This document shows positions 31,531-39,892 of a stretch of DNA of 64,000 bases, piece by piece. The position numbers and the translations under genes are program-made. The DNA comes from Streptomyces sp. yr375 (lineage in GTDB: Bacteria > Actinomycetota > Actinomycetes > Streptomycetales > Streptomycetaceae), in contig NZ_FOFF01000037.1 in assembly GCF_900110755.1 (NCBI RefSeq), positions 1 to 64,000 of the forward strand. Reading direction: 5' to 3'. Position 1 is the stretch's first letter, and every line of letters begins with the position of its first letter. The notes under the pieces were generated by a model, which had not been told where the DNA came from, searched no databases, and worked only from the letters and a program-made list of their open reading frames with translations.

Positions 31531-32547
31531 TCAGAGGTGGGCGGGCACCATCGAGGTGTCCGCGTAGCGCGGCACGGTGAGGGACCAGAAGTAACACCCG
31601 CGGATCCAGCCGATCATGCCGTCCACGTAGCCGACCCCGGCGGTGCTCAACTCCGGTTTGATCTCCTCGTAGAGCCGCTCGATCTCGCTGATCGTGCCGT
31701 TGATCTGCCGGATGGCCAGCATCACGGCCGCAGGCAAGGAGCACTGGTGGGTGCGCTGGTGGGCGAGGGCCAGATTGATCATTCCGCCTGTCTGATGCTC
31801 CTTCACCGCCGAGAAGAGGTCGGGAATCCACACCGCCGCATCGGCCGACAGCCGGCTCAGGCGCTGTATCACGGGGTGACCGAGCACCTCGGGGGCCAGT
31901 TCGCACGGGTGCGCGGCCTCGCACAGCGGGTAGAAGGGCTCGACGCCCGCGATGAGCGAACGCACCGAACTGCACAGTCCGATCCCCATGGGGACGGGAT
32001 GCGCCTGGGCCACCGCCTCGTACAGCAAACCGTGCACATACTCGCGGCTCTTCCACGCCCACCGCTCGGCCTGCGCGGGTGTGCACCGCGCGCGGACTCG
32101 GCGGTGGAGGTCGGACAGGGCCGCGCCCAGCGGGGTGTGGGGCGGGTCGCCGTCGCGCAGGATTCCGATGCTCTCGCTCAGCATGGGCAGCAGCAGGCCC
32201 GGGGACTCCCGGCCGACCTCCTCCGCCCGGTCGTCGAAGACGAATTGATAGGCGATCTGATCGGCCACGAGCTGGAGGATGTCGGCGTCCACGGTCGGGC
32301 TGTTGTACGACGCGAGCTCGGCGGGCCGGGTGTAGCCGATCATCGCCGCCACCCCCGGTTCGTCGGCCAGCCCCGACTCGCGCAGCCAGGTGTCGACGCC
32401 GGTGACCGCTGCGGCTTCGTGGCTGTTCCGCACGAACGGGAAGGGCATGTAGAGGTGGGTCTCGATCAGTTCTTTGAGGCTGGAGGCGCGCATTTCGCAC
32501 TGCGCGGCGAGCGTGGCTTCTTCATGCGTGGTCGACACTGTCGTCAC
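31531..32547 (-). CDS. Class I terpene synthase
   Basis: Terpene cyclase of 338 residues, the usual length for bacterial sesquiterpene synthases. The first metal-binding motif is FDDRAEE (plus-strand codons near 32229-32246), a DDxxE variant of DDxxD. The second, NSE/DTE-type motif aligns with PDLFSAVKE (near 31791-31830): the first ligand Asn is replaced by Pro while Ser and Glu remain. A C-terminal RY pair (VPRYADTS) that contacts diphosphate is present. The GTG start at 32547 overlaps the stop of the upstream P450 (GTGA on the minus strand), so the two are co-translated and probably make and oxidise one terpene. The product cannot be named; pentalenene, epi-isozizaene and geosmin synthases have different motifs. 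Confidence 0.9.
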   Translation of the reverse strand: MTTVSTTHEEATLAAQCEMRASSLKELIETHLYMPFPFVRNSHEAAAVTGVDTWLRESGLADEPGVAAMIGYTRPAELASYNSPTVDADILQLVADQIAYQFVFDDRAEEVGRESPGLLLPMLSESIGILRDGDPPHTPLGAALSDLHRRVRARCTPAQAERWAWKSREYVHGLLYEAVAQAHPVPMGIGLCSSVRSLIAGVEPFYPLCEAAHPCELAPEVLGHPVIQRLSRLSADAAVWIPDLFSAVKEHQTGGMINLALAHQRTHQCSLPAAVMLAIRQINGTISEIERLYEEIKPELSTAGVGYVDGMIGWIRGCYFWSLTVPRYADTSMVPAHL

Positions 32548-33971
32548 CGGCCTTTCGGGAATCCTGTACGGGGCTCGCAGATCATCACCAGGGACCTCGG
32601 TCCCAGCGTCGCCCCGGGGCGCGGTGGTGCGACGGGGCCGGGCAGATGGGTCAGGCGCCAGCGGGCGGCGACGGTGGCCACGGCCACCGTGATCTCCGCC
32701 ATGGCGAAGGCGTCGCCGATGCACTTACGGCTGCCCGTGGCGAACGGCATCATCGCGCCGGGCGGTGCGGCGGTGGCCCGTCCCGGCAGCCAGCGCTCGG
32801 GGCTGAACCGGTCGGGGTCGGGGAACGACGCGGGATCGTGCTGAAGCAGGTAGGGGCTGTACAGGACGGTGGCCCCCCGGGGGAGACGCTGCCCGGCGAG
32901 TTCCGTCTCCGTGGTGGTGATACGGGTGAAGAGCCAGCCGGGCGGTGAGTGGCGCAGCGTCTCGTGGACGACGCTTCGGGTGTAGGGGAGGCGCGCCAGA
33001 TCCTCGGGATCCGGCCGCCGCCGTCCGTCGAGCACGCTGTCGACCTCCGCGTGCAGCCGGGCCTCCGCCTGCGGATCCTGCGACAGGAGACTGAACGCGG
33101 AGGCCATGGCCAGGGCGGTGCTCTCGGCGCCGGTGAGCAGAAGCGAGACGAGGTGGTCGTGGACCTCCTGATCGGTGATCGCCGCGTCGGCCGAGCCAGC
33201 TCCGTTCGCCGAGTCGGCCCCGTCCTCCGCCTCCGAGCCGGTGGCGCGCGCGGCCTCCAGCAGGGTCCCCAGCAGGTCGTCGCGGGGAGTGCCGCGCCGG
33301 CGCTCGGCGATGGCCGCGTCGGTGATCGCGTGCACGCGGGCGACCGCACGCCGGTAACGGCGGTTCGCGGGCGTGGGGACGCGGAACAGGGCGTCGACCG
33401 GCACGACGGTGCGGACGAACAGGCCACGGACGATGTCCGCCAGACACTCCCGCACCTCGGCGGACGTCGCCGCGTCGAGCGAGTCGGAGAAGAGGACGCG
33501 GCTGATCATCCGCGTCGACAGCGCCATCATGGCCGCGCTGACGTCGACCCGCTGCCCCGGACGCCAGTCGCCGCACACCGCCTCCGCCTCCTGGGCCATC
33601 AGCTCCGTCTGATCCGGGAGCCGGGACGGGAGGAACGCGGGCTGCACCAGCCTGCGCTGGCGCCGGTGCTCCGCGTGGCGGCTCGTGACCAGACCGTCGC
33701 CCATCAGCACACGGAGCCGGTCGAACAGCGGACCCCCCTTGTCGAAGGTGCGCGCGTCCTTGAGCATCCGGTGGACCAACTCCGGATGACACACCATCCA
33801 GGCCCGCTGCGGACCCAGCCGGATCTCGACCAGATCTCCATGGCCGGGCAAAGAATTCAGAAAAGCCAACGGGCGACGGTACAAGGCGATACCGTGGCCG
33901 AGGAGTGGGAATATGCCCGGCGCAGTACCCACCTTCCATAGGCGTTCTCGTTCCGGCACAGCGCTACTCAT
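32544..33971 (-). CDS. Cytochrome P450 of the terpene-oxidising type (CYP183/CYP170-like)
   Basis: P450 of 475 residues with the longer architecture and motifs typical of actinobacterial terpene oxidases: I-helix LLLTGAESTALAMASAF, K-helix HETLR, PERW, and heme loop FATGSRKCIGDAFAMAE. An acidic/alanine-rich insertion (EAEDGADSANGAGSADA) interrupts the segment before the I-helix. ATG 33971 opens MSSAVPERERLW. It precedes and overlaps the terpene synthase gene by 4 nt, forming a two-gene operon transcribed leftwards from the 33972-34230 intergenic region. By analogy with PtlI and CYP170A1 it should oxidise the cyclase product; that link is inferred from context. Confidence 0.9.
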   Translation of the reverse strand: MSSAVPERERLWKVGTAPGIFPLLGHGIALYRRPLAFLNSLPGHGDLVEIRLGPQRAWMVCHPELVHRMLKDARTFDKGGPLFDRLRVLMGDGLVTSRHAEHRRQRRLVQPAFLPSRLPDQTELMAQEAEAVCGDWRPGQRVDVSAAMMALSTRMISRVLFSDSLDAATSAEVRECLADIVRGLFVRTVVPVDALFRVPTPANRRYRRAVARVHAITDAAIAERRRGTPRDDLLGTLLEAARATGSEAEDGADSANGAGSADAAITDQEVHDHLVSLLLTGAESTALAMASAFSLLSQDPQAEARLHAEVDSVLDGRRRPDPEDLARLPYTRSVVHETLRHSPPGWLFTRITTTETELAGQRLPRGATVLYSPYLLQHDPASFPDPDRFSPERWLPGRATAAPPGAMMPFATGSRKCIGDAFAMAEITVAVATVAARWRLTHLPGPVAPPRPGATLGPRSLVMICEPRTGFPKGR

Positions 33972-34020
33972 TCCATACCCCCTGCTTCATACGGCACTTG
34001 CACACCAAATGGACGCCGCA

Positions 34021-34041
34021 CTGACTTGGCGCCCGAGTCAG
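34021..34041. promoter_or_regulatory. Dyad CTGACT-N9-AGTCAG in the divergent terpene/acyl-CoA synthetase intergenic region
   Basis: Perfect 6-bp arms at 34021-34026 and 34036-34041, about 50 nt upstream of the terpene-operon P450 start. The 33972-34230 region is less GC-rich than its surroundings and also holds a longer-range CCTTTGC/GCAAAGG pair and two GCGAAT words. It is the only candidate for control of both divergent units. The half-site CTGAC resembles the dyads at 25707 and 39811, but the spacing differs by 6 bp, so I do not group them. Confidence 0.4.
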
Positions 34042-34193
34042 GTTCTGCCCAGTCCGAACCCTTTCCCTTTGCCGCGAATCCTTTCTGCAGGGGGGCGCAA
34101 AGGAGCGCGGAGAAGCAGAAGAAGCATTTCGCTGCGAATTGTTCCCGACGGCTCACCCCCTTTCGGGTCTTTCCTCGGGGTTGCGTCCAGCAC

Positions 34194-34222
34194 TTGACGT
34201 GCCCCGGCCGCCGCCTGAGGAT
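34194..34222 (+). promoter_or_regulatory. Housekeeping-type promoter TTGACG-N17-GAGGAT
   Basis: A consensus-like -35 (TTGACG, 34194-34199), 17-nt spacer and -10 (GAGGAT, 34217-34222) lie directly before the acyl-CoA synthetase start. The expected transcription start, about 7 nt past the -10, falls at 34229-34231, on or next to the ATG, so the mRNA would be leaderless or nearly so. This fits the absence of a Shine-Dalgarno sequence. Confidence 0.55.
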
Positions 34223-34230
34223 CATGAGCC

Positions 34231-35727
34231 ATGACGCCCGGACATGGCAGTACGGTCGACGGGGTGCTGCGGCGCAGCGCCCGTCGCACTCCGGCGCGCG
34301 TCGCCGTCGAGTACCGCGACCGCACCTGGACCTACGAGGAACTCGACGAGGCCGTCTCCCGCGCGGCGGGCGTCCTGCTCGGCGCGGGGCTCGCCCCCGG
34401 CGACCGGGTCGGCGCCTACGGGCGCAACTCCGACGCCTACCTCATCGCCTTCCTCGCCTGCGCCCGCGCGGGCCTGGTCCACGTCCCCGTCAACCAGAAC
34501 CTCACCGGCGACGACCTGACGTACATCGTCGACCAGTCGGGCAGCGCCCTGGTCCTCACCGATCCCGACCTCGCGGACCGACTCCCCGACCGCGTCAGGA
34601 CGTTGGCCCTGCGCGACGCCGACGACTCCCTCCTCGCCCGCCTCCCCGCGACCCCCCTGTACGACGGCCCCGAGCCGCGCGCCGAGGACCTGGTCCAACT
34701 GCTCTACACCTCGGGCACGACGGCCCAGCCCAAGGGCGCGATGATGACCCACCGGGCCCTGGTGCACGAGTACCTGAGCGCGATCACCGCCCTCGACCTG
34801 AGCGCCGGCGACCGCCCCGTGCACTCCCTCCCGCTGTACCACTCGGCACAGATGCACGTGTTCCTGCTGCCGTACCTCGCGGTCGGCGCCACGAACATCG
34901 TGCTCGACGCGCCCGACGGCGACCTGCTCTTCGACCTCATCGAGGAGGGCCGCGTCGACAGCCTCTTCGCCCCGCCCACCGTGTGGATCGGCCTGGCGAA
35001 CCGCCCCGACTTCCCGACCCGCGACCTCGGCGCGCTGCGCAAGGCGTACTACGGGGCGTCGATCATGCCGGTGCCCGTCCTGGAGCGGCTGCGCGAACGC
35101 CTGCCGAAACTCGGGTTCTACAACTGCTTCGGCCAGAGCGAGATCGGCCCGCTCGCCACCGTCCTCGCCCCCGACGAGCACAAGGGCCGCATGGACTCCT
35201 GCGGGCGCACGGTCCTGTTCGTGGACGCCCGGGTCGTCGACGAGGACGGCACGGAGGTCCCCGACGGCACACCCGGTGAAGTCGTCTACCGCTCCCCGCA
35301 GTTGTGCGAGGGCTACTGGGACAAGCCCGAGGAGACCGAAGCGGCCTTCCGCGACGGCTGGTTCCACTCCGGCGACCTCGCCGTCCGCGACGCCCACGGC
35401 TACTTCACGATCGTCGACCGGGTGAAGGACGCCATCAACTCCGGTGGCGTACTGGTCGCTTCACGCCAGGTCGAGGACGCGCTGTACACCCACGACGCCG
35501 TCGCCGAGGCCGCCGTGATCGGCCTGCCCGACGAGAAGTGGATCGAGGCGGTCACGGCCGTGGTCGTCCCGCGCGGCGAGGTCACCGAGGAGGAGCTCAT
35601 CGCCCACACCCGCGAGAGACTCGCGCACTTCAAGGCTCCCAAGCGCGTGCTCTTCGTGGACGAACTGCCCCGCAACGCGAGCGGCAAGATCCTGAAGCGG
35701 GAACTACGGGACCGGTTCAGCTCATGA
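34231..35727 (+). CDS. Acyl-CoA synthetase (AMP-forming, long-chain FadD-like)
   Basis: Adenylate-forming ligase of 498 residues. Motifs: TWTYEELDE near the N-terminus, P-loop LLYTSGTTAQPKGAMMTH, FYNCFGQSEIGPLATVL, GWFHSGDLAVRDAHGYFTIVDRVKDAI hinge, and C-terminal catalytic lysine in NASGKILKRELRD. It resembles FadD13-type synthetases that convert fatty or other lipophilic acids to CoA thioesters at the membrane. It appears monocistronic: the terpene operon diverges on its left, and paaK converges 45 nt after its stop. The promoter at 34194 suggests a leaderless message starting at ATG 34231. Confidence 0.92.
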   Translation: MTPGHGSTVDGVLRRSARRTPARVAVEYRDRTWTYEELDEAVSRAAGVLLGAGLAPGDRVGAYGRNSDAYLIAFLACARAGLVHVPVNQNLTGDDLTYIVDQSGSALVLTDPDLADRLPDRVRTLALRDADDSLLARLPATPLYDGPEPRAEDLVQLLYTSGTTAQPKGAMMTHRALVHEYLSAITALDLSAGDRPVHSLPLYHSAQMHVFLLPYLAVGATNIVLDAPDGDLLFDLIEEGRVDSLFAPPTVWIGLANRPDFPTRDLGALRKAYYGASIMPVPVLERLRERLPKLGFYNCFGQSEIGPLATVLAPDEHKGRMDSCGRTVLFVDARVVDEDGTEVPDGTPGEVVYRSPQLCEGYWDKPEETEAAFRDGWFHSGDLAVRDAHGYFTIVDRVKDAINSGGVLVASRQVEDALYTHDAVAEAAVIGLPDEKWIEAVTAVVVPRGEVTEEELIAHTRERLAHFKAPKRVLFVDELPRNASGKILKRELRDRFSS

Positions 35728-35772
35728 CCGCACGGATGTCACGACTCCCGGCCCTCATGACGTCCCCGGCCC

Positions 35773-37074
35773 TCATGACTCCCGTGGACGTTCGTCCACG
35801 ATCCGCCTGATCTTGCCCACCGACCGCTCCAGCGTCTCCGGGTCCACGATCTCGACCGCGACCGACACCCCGATGCCGTCCTTCACCGCCGCCGCGATGG
35901 CCTGCGCTGCGGCGACGCGGTCGGCGGGAGCGGCGTCGGGGCGGGCCTCGGCGCGGACCGTGAGGGCGTCGAGGCGGCCCTCGCGGGTCAGACGGAGCTG
36001 GAAGTGCGGCGCCACGGCCGGGGTGCGCAGCACGATCTCCTCGATCTGTGTCGGGAAGAGATTCACCCCGCGCAGGATGACCATGTCGTCGCTGCGGCCG
36101 GTCACCTTCCGCATCCGCCGGAAGACGCGTGCCGTGCCCGGCAGCAGCGCCGTCAGGTCACGCGTGCGGTAACGGACGATCGGCATCGCCTCCTTGGTGA
36201 GCGAGGTGAACACCAACTCGCCCTCCGCGCCCTCCGGAAGGACCTCGCCGGTGAACGGGTCGACCACCTCCGGAAAGAAGTGGTCCTCCCAGATGTGCAG
36301 GCCGTCCTTCGTCTCCACGCACTCCTGCGCGACCCCCGGCCCGATCACCTCCGACAACCCGTATATGTCGACCGCGTCGATCGCGAACCGCTCCTCGATC
36401 TCCTGACGCATCGCCTCCGTCCACGGCTCGGCGCCGAAGACGCCCACCCGCAGCGAGGTCGAGCGCGGGTCGACGCCCTGGCGTTCGAACTCGTCGAGAA
36501 GGGTGAGCAGATAGGAGGGGGTCACCATGATGATGCGCGGCTTCAGGTCCTGGATCAGCAGGACCTGACGGGACGTCATACCGCCGGACGCGGGGATCAC
36601 CGTACAGCCGAGGCGTTCGGCGCCGTAGTGGGCGCCGAGGCCGCCCGTGAACAGGCCGTAGCCGTACGCCACATGGACCGTGTCGCCGGGTCGGCCGCCC
36701 GCCGCGCGGAGCGAACGGGCCACCATGTCCGCCCACATGGACAGATCGGCGTCCGTGTAGCCGACGACCGTCGGGCGGCCGGTGGTGCCGCTGGAGGCAT
36801 GGATGCGGCGGATCCGGTCGCGGGGGACGGCGAACATCCCGTACGGGTAGTGCTCGCGCAGGTCCGCCTTGGTCGTGAAGGGGAAGCGGGACAGATCGGC
36901 GAGGTCGCGGCAGTCGTCGGGGTGGACGCCGGCCTTGTCGAAGGAGTCGCGGTAGAACGGCACATGGGCGTACGCGTGCCGCAACGAGGCGCGCAGGCGC
37001 TCCAGTTGCAGCGCGCGCAGGGCGTCCACGTCGAGACGCTCGCCCTCGTCCAGCAGGTTCCGCGCATCCCTCAT
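35773..37074 (-). CDS. paaK: Phenylacetate-CoA ligase
   Basis: Converts phenylacetate, ATP and CoA to phenylacetyl-CoA, the first step of aerobic phenylacetate breakdown. The protein is 433 residues, the normal PaaK length. It has HASSGTTGRPTVVGYT (P-loop), VAYGYGLFTGGLGAHYGAERLG, ASGGMTSRQ, the IYGLSEVIGPGVAQEC acceptor region and the PaaK-type C-terminus with LRGVNLFPTQIEE. ATG 37074 is preceded by GGGAG. The rest of the paa pathway is not in this window, although acyl-CoA synthetase and crotonase genes follow nearby. A dyad at 37110-37127 just upstream is a likely TetR-family (PaaR-like) operator. A 7-bp hairpin (35783-35800) lies at its 3' end. Confidence 0.95.
   Translation of the reverse strand: MRDARNLLDEGERLDVDALRALQLERLRASLRHAYAHVPFYRDSFDKAGVHPDDCRDLADLSRFPFTTKADLREHYPYGMFAVPRDRIRRIHASSGTTGRPTVVGYTDADLSMWADMVARSLRAAGGRPGDTVHVAYGYGLFTGGLGAHYGAERLGCTVIPASGGMTSRQVLLIQDLKPRIIMVTPSYLLTLLDEFERQGVDPRSTSLRVGVFGAEPWTEAMRQEIEERFAIDAVDIYGLSEVIGPGVAQECVETKDGLHIWEDHFFPEVVDPFTGEVLPEGAEGELVFTSLTKEAMPIVRYRTRDLTALLPGTARVFRRMRKVTGRSDDMVILRGVNLFPTQIEEIVLRTPAVAPHFQLRLTREGRLDALTVRAEARPDAAPADRVAAAQAIAAAVKDGIGVSVAVEIVDPETLERSVGKIRRIVDERPRES
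35783..35800. terminator. Hairpin CGTGGAC-N4-GTCCACG at the paaK / acyl-CoA synthetase convergence
   Basis: Perfect 7-bp stem with a 4-nt loop, overlapping the last codons of paaK and 56 nt past the convergent synthetase stop. It could terminate either transcript. Just before it, CCGGCCCTCATGAC is directly repeated (about 35748-35778). Confidence 0.45.
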
Positions 37075-37109
37075 GGGACTACTCCCTCGCCCAATCGTGT
37101 CAATACGGG

Positions 37110-37127
37110 CGACCGATCATTCGGTCG
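37110..37127. promoter_or_regulatory. TetR-type operator CGACCGA-N4-TCGGTCG
   Basis: Perfect 7-bp arms with a 4-nt centre, between paaK (start 37074, minus) and the alpha/beta hydrolase (start 37243, plus). ACCGA-NNNN-TCGGT dyads are the style of PaaR and other TetR-family operators found before phenylacetate genes in actinobacteria. It could control both divergent genes. No regulator gene is adjacent. Confidence 0.6.
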
Positions 37128-37242
37128 ATCTCCTTCGGGATCAGTAATCCAGGCCTGCGGGCATCCGGCAAGAGCCCGGTCGGGAATTTCGCCCGGGAGA
37201 ACCCGGTTGCGGGCGGCTGCGACCCGCGCCGAGGATCGGGGC

Positions 37243-38079
37243 ATGCCGATCTTCACCGCACCGGACGGAACCCCGCTCGCCTACCATGCGCGGGGCGCGG
37301 GCGAGCCGCTCGTCGTGCTGCCCGGCGGCCCCATGCGGGCCTCCCGCTACCTCGGCGACCTCGGCGGACTCACCGCCCACCGCCGGCTGATCCTCCTCGA
37401 CCTGCGCGGCACCGGCGACTCCGCCGTCCCGGCGGACCCGGCGACGTACCGCTGCGACCGGCAGGTCGACGACGTCGAGGCGCTGCGCGTCCATCTGGGG
37501 CTGGAGCGGATCGACGTGCTCGCCCACTCGGCGGGCGGCAGCCTCGCGCTGCTGTACGCGGCCCGGCACCCGCACCGCGTGTCCCGGCTCGCGCTGATCA
37601 CCGCCACACCCTGGGCGCTGGGCCGCCCCGCCACGGCCGGGGACCGGCTGGCGGCGGCCCGGCTGCGCGCGGACGAACCGTGGTTCGCCGCCGCCTTCCC
37701 GGCGTTCGAGGCATGGCTCGCGGGCGACGACGATCCCGACTGGGCGCTCGTCGCCCCCTTCTTCCACGGCCGCTGGGACGACACCGCCCGCGCCCTCGAA
37801 GCCGCCGCTGACGACGAACAGACCAACTCCGAGGCGGAGCACCGCTTCCTCGACCCGGCCGCCTTCGACCCGCCCGCCCTGCGCACCGCCCTCGCGGCCG
37901 TCACCGCCCCGGTCCTGGTGCTCGCCGGCGAACTGGACGGCGGACCCCGGCCCGCCCTCGCCCGGCTCGTCGCCGACGCCTTCCCGAACGCCGAGTTCAC
38001 CGTCCAGCCCGGCGCCGGCCACTACCCGTGGCTGGACGACCCGGATTCGTTCGTCGGACGCGTCGGTTCCTTCCTCTGA
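37243..38079 (+). CDS. Alpha/beta hydrolase (proline-iminopeptidase/epoxide-hydrolase-like fold)
   Basis: Cytoplasmic alpha/beta hydrolase of 278 residues without a signal peptide. The oxyanion region LVVLPGGPMRASRYL, LDLRGTGDS, nucleophile elbow AHSAGGS, acid region LAGELDGG and catalytic His in GAGHYPWLD are all present. The PGGPM start and DLRGTGDS are typical of the prolyl aminopeptidase subgroup, but substrates vary widely. It is divergent from paaK over the 37110 operator and converges with the next acyl-CoA synthetase. A role in hydrolysing an ester or lactone in the same catabolic context is possible but unsupported. Confidence 0.88.
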   Translation: MPIFTAPDGTPLAYHARGAGEPLVVLPGGPMRASRYLGDLGGLTAHRRLILLDLRGTGDSAVPADPATYRCDRQVDDVEALRVHLGLERIDVLAHSAGGSLALLYAARHPHRVSRLALITATPWALGRPATAGDRLAAARLRADEPWFAAAFPAFEAWLAGDDDPDWALVAPFFHGRWDDTARALEAAADDEQTNSEAEHRFLDPAAFDPPALRTALAAVTAPVLVLAGELDGGPRPALARLVADAFPNAEFTVQPGAGHYPWLDDPDSFVGRVGSFL

Positions 38080-38110
38080 CACCCGGGAACCCGCCCGCCC
38101 CCCGGAAAGC

Positions 38111-39715
38111 TCACTGGTCCTGTGCGACCGCCACCTCCCGCGCCCACCGGTAGTCCGCCTTCCCGCTCGGCGAGCGGCGGATGGACTCGGCGAGCACGAG
38201 CTGACGCGGGATCTTGTAACCGGCGAGCCGGGTACGGCAGTGCCGCTGGATGTCCTCCAGGGAGGGCAGCGGGGCACCCGTGCGCACCTGCACCACCGCC
38301 GCCACATGGTCGCCCCACGTCGCGTCCGGCACCCCGGCCACCAGGGCGTCGTACACGTCCGGATGCGACTTCAGGGCCTGCTCGACCTCCTCCGGGTACA
38401 CCTTCTCGCCCCCGGTGTTGATGCACTGCGAGCCACGGCCGAGGACGACGACCACACCCTCCTCGTCGACGGTCGCCATGTCGCCGAGCAGCACCCAGCG
38501 CTCGCCGTCCTTCTCGAAGAAGGTCTCGGCCGTCTTCACCGGGTCGTTGTAGTAGCCGAGCGGCACATGGCCGTACTGGGCGACCCGGCCCACCTCGCCC
38601 GGCGCGACCCGCTCGTACGTGGCCGGATCGACCACCCTGGTACGGGAGTTGACCCGGACCCGGAAACCGCGCTCGGGCCCGGAGTCGTCCGTCGCCGTGC
38701 CGTTGAAGCCCGACTCCGAGGAACCGAAGTTGTTCAGCAGCATCGCGTTCGGCAGCAGCGCCCGGAACTGCCTGCGGACCGTGTCCGACATGATCGCCCC
38801 GGACGAGGACACACTGAACACCGACGAGCAGTCCGTGCCCCTCATCGGCCCCTCGAGCGCGTCGATCAACGGCCGCAGCATCGCGTCGCCCACCAGGGAG
38901 ATACTGGTGACCTTCTCCTTCGCGACCGTCCGCAGCGCCTCCTCGGGCACGAACTTGCGGTGGATCACCACGCGTTGGCCGAAGTTGAAGCCGATGAACG
39001 CGGTGAGCGTGGACGTGCCGTGCATCAGCGGGGGAGTGGGGAAGAAGGTGATCCCCGTCCCCCCGGCCGCCACCCGCTCGGCGATCTCCTCCGGCTTCTT
39101 CACCGGCTCCCCGGTCGGCGAGCCACCGCCCAACCCCGAGAAGAACAAGTCCTCCTGACGCCACATCACCCCCTTGGGCAGACCGGTCGTGCCGCCCGTG
39201 TAGATGATGAACTGGTCGTCGCCCGAGCGCGCCGGGAACCCGCGCCCGGCGGAACCGCCCGCCTCGGCCTCCGCGAACGACACGATGCCCTCGCCCGCCG
39301 GGCCCACCCGGATCAGATGCCGCAACGCAGGCGTCTGCGGCAGCGCCCCCGCCACCCGGTCCGTGAACTCCGCGTCGAAGACGAGCGCGACCAGATCCGC
39401 GTCCCGGTAGAGGTAGACCAACTCCTCTTCCACATAACGGTAGTTGACGTTGACCGGCACGATCCGCGCCTTCAGGCAGCCCAGCACCGTCTGGAGGTAC
39501 TCGACGCCGTTGTACAGATGCAGGCCGAGATGCTCGCCGGGCCGCAGCCCGCTGTCGAGCAGGTGATGGCCGATGCGGTTGGCGGCGGCGTCCAACTCGG
39601 CGTACGTCAGCCGCCGTTCCGCGCCCGTGCCCGGGTGGTCGACGTACACGAGCGCCTCACGGTCGGCCGCCACGTCGACGACCGACTCGAACAGGTCGGC
39701 AAGGTTGTACTCCAC
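38111..39715 (-). CDS. Acyl-CoA synthetase (AMP-forming, FadD family)
   Basis: Adenylating acid-CoA ligase of 534 residues. P-loop IYTGGTTGLPKGVMW (Gly where many have Ser), FGSSESGFNG, LGDMATVDEEGVVVVLGRGSQCINTGGEKVYPEEVE hinge and PSGKADYRW lysine region identify it. The GxTGG and GRGSQCINTGGEK features resemble FadD3/FadD17/FadD19-type synthetases associated with sterol or terpenoid acid breakdown in actinobacteria. I chose GTG 39715 because AGGAGGAG lies immediately upstream on the minus strand; an in-frame ATG at 39769 lacks such a site. It is divergent from the enoyl-CoA hydratase across a shared operator (39811-39827). Confidence 0.9.
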   Translation of the reverse strand: MEYNLADLFESVVDVAADREALVYVDHPGTGAERRLTYAELDAAANRIGHHLLDSGLRPGEHLGLHLYNGVEYLQTVLGCLKARIVPVNVNYRYVEEELVYLYRDADLVALVFDAEFTDRVAGALPQTPALRHLIRVGPAGEGIVSFAEAEAGGSAGRGFPARSGDDQFIIYTGGTTGLPKGVMWRQEDLFFSGLGGGSPTGEPVKKPEEIAERVAAGGTGITFFPTPPLMHGTSTLTAFIGFNFGQRVVIHRKFVPEEALRTVAKEKVTSISLVGDAMLRPLIDALEGPMRGTDCSSVFSVSSSGAIMSDTVRRQFRALLPNAMLLNNFGSSESGFNGTATDDSGPERGFRVRVNSRTRVVDPATYERVAPGEVGRVAQYGHVPLGYYNDPVKTAETFFEKDGERWVLLGDMATVDEEGVVVVLGRGSQCINTGGEKVYPEEVEQALKSHPDVYDALVAGVPDATWGDHVAAVVQVRTGAPLPSLEDIQRHCRTRLAGYKIPRQLVLAESIRRSPSGKADYRWAREVAVAQDQ

Positions 39716-39810
39716 CGCTCCTCCTGACCTCGCGGGGCCCGCTTCTCCCGACGGTTCGCCGGTCATCACAGCAAAGGGCGCGGTAAGTGGGAAGGGCTCC
39801 CACGAAGAAA

Positions 39811-39827
39811 TCTGACTGACTGTCAGA
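39811..39827. promoter_or_regulatory. Perfect operator dyad TCTGAC-N5-GTCAGA
   Basis: A 17-bp element, TCTGACTGACTGTCAGA, with perfect 6-bp arms lies in the 177-nt divergent promoter region between the acyl-CoA synthetase (39715, minus) and the enoyl-CoA hydratase (39893, plus). It matches the dyad at 25707-25723. I infer one TetR/FadR-like repressor controlling the two loci. Confidence 0.7.
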
Positions 39828-39892
39828 AAACCCTTGAACTGCCATCACGCCTCCTGCAACCTGTTCTCGTTCTTTCCGAGGGGAGATGTGCG

